NCBI GenBank assembly: GCA_029880665.1
Contig: JAOUNZ010000024.1
Coordinates: 1 to 9,794, forward strand
Direction of reading: 5' to 3'
Length of the DNA stretch: 9,794 nt
Source: Candidatus Nitrosopumilus sp.
Lineage (GTDB): Archaea; Thermoproteota; Nitrososphaeria; Nitrososphaerales; Nitrosopumilaceae
In this document: piece by piece, positions 1-5,138 of the stretch
Numbering within the stretch: the first letter of the stretch is position 1
How the letters are laid out: the number at the start of each line of letters is the position of its first letter
Notes under the pieces: model-generated
What the model saw: only the letters and a program-made list of their open reading frames with translations
Told to the model about the DNA's origin: nothing
The model's database searches: none
Made by a program: the position numbers and the translations under genes

Positions 1-337
1 CTGCAACTTGAATTGAGCTGATCCCTGGTATGATCTCAATTTCACCAAAAACTTCTATCAATCGATCTACTACTTCTGATTCTGAAAAATTAACATCTCC
101 AGTAAATGGAACTACCAATGTTCTATCCCTAAGTTCAGGAAGAATTTTTTGATATGATTCTTCCTGATTATTCATAGTGATCTCATAGATTTCTTTTCCC
201 TTAATCAAATGCTCAATAGTTTTCATGGTATATTTGTAACCAATTATTATATCACAATTTAATAGAATATCTTTTACAATTTCTGTTATGTATTTTGGAG
301 AACCAGGTCCAACACCTACAGCGAAAACTTTTCCCAA
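1..337 (-). CDS. cbiE: Cobalt-precorrin-7 (C5)-methyltransferase CbiE, 3' part cut off by window edge
   Basis: This is the N-terminal 112 codons of a SAM-dependent tetrapyrrole methylase that acts in cobalamin corrin-ring synthesis in the cytoplasm. The reading starts LGKVFAVGVGPGSP, the glycine-rich N-terminal loop of this superfamily, then has DIIIGYKYTMKTIEHL, as in CbiE-type enzymes, and EIEIIPGISSIQVA at the window edge, the conserved PGISS segment near the cofactor site. A C-terminal half is expected beyond position 1. The only usable start in the open frame is TTG at 337-335, because an in-frame stop lies ten codons upstream. That start is 2 bp after the stop of the upstream gene, so translation is probably coupled. 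The CbiE assignment rests on recognised motifs; another C-methyltransferase of the family (CbiF or CbiL type) is less likely. Cobalamin synthesis is known in Thaumarchaeota. Confidence 0.85.
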   Translation of the reverse strand, partial: MGKVFAVGVGPGSPKYITEIVKDILLNCDIIIGYKYTMKTIEHLIKGKEIYEITMNNQEESYQKILPELRDRTLVVPFTGDVNFSESEVVDRLIEVFGEIEIIPGISSIQVA

Positions 338-339
338 TT

Positions 340-831
340 TTACTTCGTAATCTTTTGTCGGTCTTTAATATATTTCACAAAAGGCTCCCAATCTACCTTC
401 ATGTACTTTGTAGGCTCTTTTGCAGGATATTTTACCCAATCTTGGGCTATTGAATACTGAAATTTCTCTTGTTTTCCACCTTTTTGATATTCTAATAATA
501 ATGAATTTCCCCAATCCTTTTCTTGATAACTAATACTAGAAATATCCTCAAATGATAGCTCTACATTTCTATCATCTTCTAAATCGTCCATTAACTGTTC
601 CTCATTATATCCATCATGACGAATCATTGTATTTTTTGATCTGATAAAGTTAATCACTTGTCTTTGAGTAATGGCCTTCCACCAACTCATCTTAGCCTCC
701 GTTTTGTGTACGAACATTAGATGTTTATCGGTGAGTAATAGCATCCCCTCTCTTCCTCCAATTGAAAAGAATTTTTTAGATTCCCTCCATACTGAAACCA
801 AATGCGCCTGAATCTTTTCATCAGGTTTCAT
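340..831 (-). CDS. Uncharacterised PH/GRAM-like protein, 163 aa
   Basis: The function is not recognised. The N-terminal third has the strand pattern GMLLLTDKHLMFVHK (about residues 29-43), which resembles the GxLyLTxkxLxF signature of GRAM and bacterial PH-like domains. FEDISSISY (94-102) and NSLLLEYQKGGKQEKFQYS (109-127) could supply further strands of such a sheet. Between them lies a charged, probably helical insert (about 50-90) with paired tryptophans W50-W51. The protein has six tryptophans, no signal peptide and no membrane helix, so it is probably cytoplasmic. ATG at 831 is preceded by a TATA-like box centred 27 bp upstream, which suggests a leaderless mRNA. The stop lies 2 bp before the cbiE start, so the two genes are almost certainly co-transcribed. 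A PH-like fold is inference from pattern only; any link to cobalamin metabolism rests on position alone. Confidence 0.8.
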   Translation of the reverse strand: MKPDEKIQAHLVSVWRESKKFFSIGGREGMLLLTDKHLMFVHKTEAKMSWWKAITQRQVINFIRSKNTMIRHDGYNEEQLMDDLEDDRNVELSFEDISSISYQEKDWGNSLLLEYQKGGKQEKFQYSIAQDWVKYPAKEPTKYMKVDWEPFVKYIKDRQKITK

Positions 832-853
832 GTTGGGTGATTTATTTGACTTT

Positions 854-862
854 GTTAAAAAC
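854..862 (-). promoter_or_regulatory. TATA-like box for the 163-aa gene
   Basis: Read on the minus strand this is GTTTTTAAC, centred about 27 bp upstream of the ATG at 831. That spacing is expected for an archaeal TATA box of a leaderless transcript. It shares the 70-bp divergent gap with the cyclophilin promoter. Confidence 0.4.
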
Positions 863-874
863 TAATACAATTAG

Positions 875-883
875 CTTTTATGT
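875..883 (+). promoter_or_regulatory. TATA-like box for the cyclophilin-fusion gene
   Basis: CTTTTATGT is centred 23 bp upstream of TTG 902 and 26 bp upstream of TTG 905. The spacing to 905 is the better fit for a leaderless mRNA, so the second TTG may be the real start. Confidence 0.4.
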
Positions 884-901
884 AAGAAATTTTGAGAAAA
901 A

Positions 902-2413
902 TTGTTGAATAAAATTTTTCTGGCATTAACAATATTGTTGCTTATGATGACTTTTGGAAATTATACGTTTGCCCAAAGCGACGACAAGTTAGTTATCTTG
1001 GAAACAAATCTTGGGAATATAGTAATAGAGTTTTTCCCAGAAGATGCACCTAACCATGTTGCCAATTTTATCAAATTATCTGAATCTGGATTTTATGATG
1101 GAACTATCTTTCATAGAATAATTCCTGGTTTTATGATTCAGGGTGGTGATCCTAATACAATCAGTGGTGATCCAAACACATGGGGGATTGGTGGTCCTAC
1201 TGATAGAGTAAATGCTGAATTTAATACAATAAAACACAACCGTGGAATTGTTTCAATGGCAAGATCAGCTGATCCAAACAGTGGAGGCTCTCAATTTTTT
1301 ATTGTTCATAAAGATTCTAACTTTCTTGATGAACAATACACTGTATTTGGCAGAATTGTAACTGAAGAAAGTTTTCAGACTCTTGATAAAATTGCAGCAG
1401 TTGAAACAGGAGATAAGGATAATCCCACAGATCCTGAGCAAGTAAGAATTACAAAAGCTACTGTAGTTAACCGTTCAGATGTTTCAGATATTCTTGAATT
1501 GCCTGAACCAGAACGGACACAATCTCCCATTCCCACACCAACTGGCAACCAAAAATATCAAAGTTCTGAACATGAAATTGAATTTAGTGTACCTGAAGGG
1601 TGGTTATTACAGCAACCTGATAAAGCACAACCGAATTCCCCTGATGTAGTTGCAGTTGGACCAAAAACCGGAGTGATGAATCCAGTAATCTCTTTAACAA
1701 TCGAAGAAACTAACCAAAGATCTTTAGATGATCTCATTACTGAAAAAATTGCAGTAATCCAACCTGCTATTGACTTGGGGAACCTGAAGATCATTTTACA
1801 AGAAAAAACGTTTGTTAATGGATATGAGGTATATGTAACTGATGCAGAGGGACTCTTTTCTTCTAACAATGAACAATATGATGTTAAATTCAAGGAAATC
1901 ATGATTTATGATGCTGAAAAATTTTACACACTATCTTATAGTAATGGTATAGATGATTTTGATTCTCAACTGCCAAGATTCATTGAAACAATTGATTCAT
2001 TTGAAATATTATCGAACGATACTCCTAAATACGAATCCACTGAAAAAGGCGGTGGATGTCTTATTGCAACTGCCACATACGGTTCTGAGATGGCACCACA
2101 GGTTCAACAATTAAGAGAACTTAGAGATAACAAACTATTGCAAACAAATTCAGGAATTTTGTTTATGAACACATTCAATAATTTCTACTATTCGTTTAGT
2201 CCTGTTATTGCAGATTATGAAAGAGAGAATCCTGTATTCAAAGAAGCAGTAAAGATCTCAATCACGCCCATGTTATCCACTTTATCAATTCTAAATTATG
2301 TTGATATTGATTCTGAACAAGAAATGTTAGGCTATGGAATTAGTTTGATTTTACTAAATGTTGGAATGTATTTTGCAGTACCTGCAATAATTATCTTCAA
2401 AATCAGAAAATAA
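902..2413 (+). CDS. Exported membrane-anchored cyclophilin-type peptidyl-prolyl isomerase with PsbP-like and CFI-box domains
   Basis: This 503-aa protein has four parts. Residues 1-24 are a signal peptide (hydrophobic core LALTILLLMMTFG, likely cut after TFA). Residues 28-190 are a cyclophilin domain with the FHRIIPGFMIQGGD active-site segment: R72, F77, M78 and Q80, then Q131 and F133 of GGSQFFIV. Residues 217-370 resemble the PsbP/MOG1 fold (EIEFSVPEGWLL at the start). Residues 386-395 are CLIATATYGS, the CFI-box motif, followed by a conserved-looking stretch and a terminal membrane helix (about 474-499) with a basic KIRK tail. The protein should face outside the membrane and catalyse cis-trans isomerisation of prolyl bonds. 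The start is TTG at 902 or 905; an in-frame stop at 893-895 excludes anything longer. The cyclophilin call is firm, the PsbP-like call moderate, and the CFI-box function is unknown. The stop lies 2 bp from that of the convergent neighbour. Confidence 0.92.
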   Translation: MLNKIFLALTILLLMMTFGNYTFAQSDDKLVILETNLGNIVIEFFPEDAPNHVANFIKLSESGFYDGTIFHRIIPGFMIQGGDPNTISGDPNTWGIGGPTDRVNAEFNTIKHNRGIVSMARSADPNSGGSQFFIVHKDSNFLDEQYTVFGRIVTEESFQTLDKIAAVETGDKDNPTDPEQVRITKATVVNRSDVSDILELPEPERTQSPIPTPTGNQKYQSSEHEIEFSVPEGWLLQQPDKAQPNSPDVVAVGPKTGVMNPVISLTIEETNQRSLDDLITEKIAVIQPAIDLGNLKIILQEKTFVNGYEVYVTDAEGLFSSNNEQYDVKFKEIMIYDAEKFYTLSYSNGIDDFDSQLPRFIETIDSFEILSNDTPKYESTEKGGGCLIATATYGSEMAPQVQQLRELRDNKLLQTNSGILFMNTFNNFYYSFSPVIADYERENPVFKEAVKISITPMLSTLSILNYVDIDSEQEMLGYGISLILLNVGMYFAVPAIIIFKIRK

Positions 2414-2415
2414 TT

Positions 2416-3771
2416 TTACCAAACATCATCTACCTCATCGAGTAGTTTGTATTCTTTCTCAGTTTTATCTTTCATTAGTTTTAGTCTTGAAATATCTCTA
2501 TCGAAGAATAAATCTATGGTCCAATCAAGAAACACACGTGTTCTTTTATCAAACGTTGCGATTTTTGAAAGGTACACATTTCTCCAAATTAGCCAAGCCC
2601 AAAACCCTGAGATATTCATCCCCAAAAATGTAGCAATCCCAGATCTTTTTCCAATAATTGCCATTTGTCCCTTGGAATGATAGACAAATTTTTCTTTCTT
2701 AGAATTTTTAATTAATGCTATCAAATTTTTTGCAGCAACTTTTGCCTGAGCTTCTGCAATTTGAGCAGTTGGAGGGAATGGTCTTTGAGTTTCAGGATCT
2801 AAAAACAATGCACAGTCTCCTATTGCAAAAACTCCCGGAAAATCCGGAACCTCAAGAAAATCATTAATAATTAATTTTCCTTTATCTGTCTTGAACATTG
2901 ATCTCTTGATTGTGTTAACAGGAGTAACACCTGCAGTCCAAATCAAAGTCTTTGTTCTAATCGAATCAACAACTGAATCATCAATTGGATCTTTTGGAGT
3001 TGGATCTACCGTTTTTGTAGTTACTTCATTTCCATCAAAACTAGTCACTGCAGTTTTTAACCTGATATCAATTCCCCTTTCGATCATCTTGTCTTTTGCA
3101 AAATCTGCTAATTTTTGATTAAATCCTGGCAAAATCATTCCTAATGCTTCTAATACAATTACTCTAAGATCTTTTTTTTGAATAGTTGGATAATGTTTTC
3201 GTGCATCTAAAAGAAGATCCATTAATTCGCCTGCGGTTTCAATTCCTGCAAAACCGCCTCCTACTACAACAAAATTCAAGAAACTTTTTCGAAGAATTGG
3301 ATCAGTCTCATTTTCTGCCTGTTCAAGCATATCTATAACTCTGTTTCTTAATACTACGGCATCATTGAGCGTTTTCATTGTATATGCATTTTTTTCGACA
3401 TCTGGCATTCCAAAAAAGTTTGTTTCACTTCCTAATGCAACCACAAGAAAATCGTAATGAATTGAGACGCTTCTTCTATCTCCTGTACCCCACAATGTTA
3501 CTAGTTTTCCATATGGATCGACATTTTTTACTCTACCCTCATAAAATTTTGTTTTTTTGCATATTGTCCTAATTGGCAATACTATATGCCTAGTTTCAAT
3601 CATTCCAGATGCAACTTGAGGTAACATCGGTGTAAATAAGAGAAAATTATCTTCACTTACCATCAATAGTTCGATTTCAGAATCATCCTTAAACTGTGAT
3701 TCTAACTGTCTAGCACATTCTACCCCTGCAAAACCACCACCCAAAATCACGATCTTCTTCTTTTTAGCCAA
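2416..3771 (-). CDS. ndh: Type II NADH dehydrogenase-like FAD/NAD(P) oxidoreductase
   Basis: This 451-aa protein is a two-dinucleotide-fold flavoprotein of the NDH-2 family (NADH to quinone, non-proton-pumping, on the inner membrane face). Visible motifs are the FAD-binding GGGFAG at residues 11-16, the NAD(P)-binding FVVVGGGFAGIETAGEL at 167-183, the second FAD motif VFAIGDCA at 314-321, and PPTAQIAEAQAK at 333-344, which corresponds to the quinone-side AQxAxxQ region of the family. The C-terminal WAWLIWRNVYL (391-401) is a likely amphipathic membrane-contact segment. Only three cysteines are present, which argues against sulfide:quinone reductase. The start is TTG at 3771, because an in-frame TAA lies directly upstream; GGAG at 3784-3781 could serve as a ribosome site. 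The natural electron acceptor and NADH versus NADPH preference cannot be read from the sequence. Confidence 0.9.
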   Translation of the reverse strand: MAKKKKIVILGGGFAGVECARQLESQFKDDSEIELLMVSEDNFLLFTPMLPQVASGMIETRHIVLPIRTICKKTKFYEGRVKNVDPYGKLVTLWGTGDRRSVSIHYDFLVVALGSETNFFGMPDVEKNAYTMKTLNDAVVLRNRVIDMLEQAENETDPILRKSFLNFVVVGGGFAGIETAGELMDLLLDARKHYPTIQKKDLRVIVLEALGMILPGFNQKLADFAKDKMIERGIDIRLKTAVTSFDGNEVTTKTVDPTPKDPIDDSVVDSIRTKTLIWTAGVTPVNTIKRSMFKTDKGKLIINDFLEVPDFPGVFAIGDCALFLDPETQRPFPPTAQIAEAQAKVAAKNLIALIKNSKKEKFVYHSKGQMAIIGKRSGIATFLGMNISGFWAWLIWRNVYLSKIATFDKRTRVFLDWTIDLFFDRDISRLKLMKDKTEKEYKLLDEVDDVW

Positions 3772-3778
3772 TTACGCT

Positions 3779-3784
3779 CTCTCC
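3779..3784 (-). promoter_or_regulatory. Shine-Dalgarno-like GGAGAG before the NDH-2 TTG start
   Basis: Read on the minus strand this is GGAGAG, seven bases before the TTG at 3771. It supports the non-ATG start, which is the only one in frame. It would be used only if the transcript begins at or upstream of it, for example from the TATA-like CTTATAG at 3805-3811 or by read-through from the gene that ends at 3840. Confidence 0.4.
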
Positions 3785-3796
3785 ATAAACTGGCTG

Positions 3797-3811
3797 AATA
3801 TATGCTATAAG
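3797..3811 (-). promoter_or_regulatory. TATA-like region for the NDH-2 gene
   Basis: On the minus strand two overlapping AT boxes are visible, CTTATAG and GCATATATT. They are centred about 37 and 30 bp upstream of the TTG at 3771. Either could direct a short-leader transcript; the choice between them is not resolved. Confidence 0.3.
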
Positions 3812-3839
3812 AATAATCACATTAAAATCGCTAATTTTC

Positions 3840-4505
3840 TTAGGTTCTCATAATATCTGAATGCAATATATCATATGCTCTTGATGAATCCCTCTCGTTT
3901 AGAACAACAATGATGTTATCCTGACTAAAAAACGCATTAACTAATTCGATTCCATTAGCATGTAAAACTTCTGCAACATATGATACTACATCTGATTTAT
4001 TCTGAGAATTTGGTATTGAGATTCTAATCTTTGCAAGACCTGTATTAAATACATCCTCTCTGTTTGAAAAATTACTGAAGATCTGTCTAATATCTTCCAT
4101 ATCTTCTGTTAAGAATCTAAAAGAATCAGCCATTCTAAAAAACTCGTAGTTGTTGGTTACCTTGGAAAACTTGTCTAAAATTGTTGTAGGATCCATTTCG
4201 TTTGATTCTTGTACTGAAAACTTAACGTCCATTATTCCATCAGTCAGTGATAACCTAGCATTTTTCAAAACCGATTCTTCTTTAACCTGTTCTTTATTTT
4301 CAAATGAATCGGAATACCGTTTAATTGCAACTACTACCGTATTGAGATTAACTGAATTTCCTAGAATTTTTTCAATCTCTGGTTGAATCTTTACTGCCAA
4401 TGCCGTATAGTTAATCAGATCCATCTTCATACAATCATAAATTGAACGATTTCTGGTAATGATCTCCTTAACAATTTCAGGTATAGATAGGCTTGAAATC
4501 CTCAT
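3840..4505 (-). CDS. ACT-like domain protein with possible N-terminal helix-turn-helix
   Basis: The exact function is not recognised. Residues about 5-70 are helical, and the segment DLINYTALAVKIQPEI followed by NLNTVVVAIKRY has the shape of a small helix-turn-helix, similar to N-terminal domains of archaeal ACT-containing proteins. The middle (about 80-135) contains KNARLSLTDGIMDVKFSV. The C-terminal part (about 155-220) reads GLAKIRISIP, a helix with VVSYVAEVLHANGIELVNAF, then NIIVVLNERDSSRAYDIL. That strand-helix-strand-strand-helix order is typical of ACT domains, which bind small ligands such as amino acids. There is no signal peptide or membrane helix. I chose ATG at 4505; a TTG directly before it (4508) would add one residue. 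A TATA-like box lies at 4527-4535. It is transcribed divergently from the hsp20-cdc48 unit, which suits a local regulator, but that role is inference. Confidence 0.75.
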   Translation of the reverse strand: MRISSLSIPEIVKEIITRNRSIYDCMKMDLINYTALAVKIQPEIEKILGNSVNLNTVVVAIKRYSDSFENKEQVKEESVLKNARLSLTDGIMDVKFSVQESNEMDPTTILDKFSKVTNNYEFFRMADSFRFLTEDMEDIRQIFSNFSNREDVFNTGLAKIRISIPNSQNKSDVVSYVAEVLHANGIELVNAFFSQDNIIVVLNERDSSRAYDILHSDIMRT

Positions 4506-4526
4506 CAAAATTATTATGTTATGTCA

Positions 4527-4535
4527 ATTATAATA
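4527..4535 (-). promoter_or_regulatory. TATA-like box for the ACT-domain gene
   Basis: On the minus strand this is TATTATAAT, centred about 26 bp upstream of the ATG at 4505. That is consistent with a leaderless transcript from the divergent intergenic region. Confidence 0.4.
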
Positions 4536-4570
4536 GGATTATGTAATAAATTATAGGAATGCTGATAATC

Positions 4571-4579
4571 TTTATATAA
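4571..4579 (+). promoter_or_regulatory. TATA box of the hsp20-cdc48 unit
   Basis: TTTATATAA matches the archaeal TATA consensus well and is the strongest promoter element in the window. It is centred 35 bp upstream of the ATG at 4610, which places the transcription start near 4601 and gives a short leader of about ten bases. Confidence 0.6.
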
Positions 4580-4596
4580 TGTAATATATATTACAT
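4579..4596 (+). promoter_or_regulatory. Perfect 18-bp palindrome, probable operator
   Basis: ATGTAATATATATTACAT equals its own reverse complement. It begins at the end of the TATA box and ends just before the predicted transcription start. A bound dimeric regulator would block TFB, TBP or RNA polymerase here, so repression is the natural reading. A further half-site ATGTAAT lies at 4541-4547. The sequence is AT-only except for one G and one C, so part of the symmetry could be chance. Confidence 0.5.
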
Positions 4597-4609
4597 ATAG
4601 TAGATAAAT

Positions 4610-5110
4610 ATGACAGCATTATTTGATAGTGAATTTGATAGAATCTTCAAAAAAATGTCAAGCTCATTTTTTAACATAGATGACATTTTTGAGGAATTTG
4701 ATAGAAACGGTTCCCAATCCGGTCCATATTATTATGGTTATACAATGACTGTTGGTCCAGATGGAAAACCTATAGTAAAAGAATACGGAAATGTGAAACC
4801 AAACCTCCTTCCAACTTCCGATACAAGAGAACCAGTTGTTGACACAATTGTTGATGAAAAAGAAAAAACAGTAAAACTCATAGCTGAAATGCCAGGAGTT
4901 GAAAAATCTGATGTTAAAGTTGTTGTTGAAAACAAAAGCGTAGATCTTTCAGCAGTACATAACGAAAAGACATACCACGTTAAAGTCCCACTAAAAAATA
5001 CAGTTGATGAGAATTCAGCAAAGGCTTCTTACAAGAATGGAATTTTGGAAATTATCTTCAAATTAGTTGAAGAAGAAAAACCAAAAGGCAAAACGGTGGA
5101 GGTTGAATAA
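4610..5110 (+). CDS. hsp20: Small heat-shock protein, Hsp20/alpha-crystallin family
   Basis: This 166-aa ATP-independent chaperone should bind unfolding proteins in the cytoplasm as an oligomer and hold them for refolding or disposal. The N-terminal arm (1-70) is Phe-rich and contains YYYGYTMTVGPDGKPIVKEYG, a feature of many archaeal Hsp20 proteins. The alpha-crystallin domain covers about 74-155: VDEKEKTVKLIAEMPGVEKSD, then the hallmark KASYKNGILEIIF at 138-150 (the A-x-x-x-N-G-x-L signature). The C-terminal TVEVE is a short IxI-like V-E-V motif used for oligomer contacts. ATG 4610 is supported by a strong TATA box and a short leader. CDC48 follows after 28 bp on the same strand, so a shared transcript is likely. 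A palindrome in the promoter suggests specific regulation, perhaps by heat. Confidence 0.93.
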   Translation: MTALFDSEFDRIFKKMSSSFFNIDDIFEEFDRNGSQSGPYYYGYTMTVGPDGKPIVKEYGNVKPNLLPTSDTREPVVDTIVDEKEKTVKLIAEMPGVEKSDVKVVVENKSVDLSAVHNEKTYHVKVPLKNTVDENSAKASYKNGILEIIFKLVEEEKPKGKTVEVE

Positions 5111-5127
5111 CCCTCCTCAAGTTTTTT
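5098..5127 (+). terminator. Hairpin over the hsp20 stop codon followed by T-run; possible partial terminator or attenuator
   Basis: GGAGGTT (5098-5104) pairs with AACC(C)TCC (5109-5116) around a GAAT loop: seven pairs with one bulged C. The stop TAA lies in the loop and 3' arm. Six T bases follow at 5122-5127. This is the shape of an intrinsic terminator. Since cdc48 starts 12 bases later, partial read-through is more likely than full termination. Confidence 0.35.
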
Positions 5128-5138
5128 GAGATAATGAT

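Noticed and set aside
1558..1902. Minus-strand 114-aa open frame inside the cyclophilin-fusion gene
   Set aside because: It lies wholly within a well-supported plus-strand gene, and the product has no recognisable motif or hydrophobic pattern of a real protein.
4509..4609. Possible small RNA (C/D box type) in the divergent gap
   Set aside because: No paired C, D, C' and D' boxes in correct spacing; promoter elements explain the region.
5116..5130. Inverted repeat CTCAA/TTGAG before cdc48
   Set aside because: Five pairs only, and it competes with the stronger hairpin at 5098-5116.
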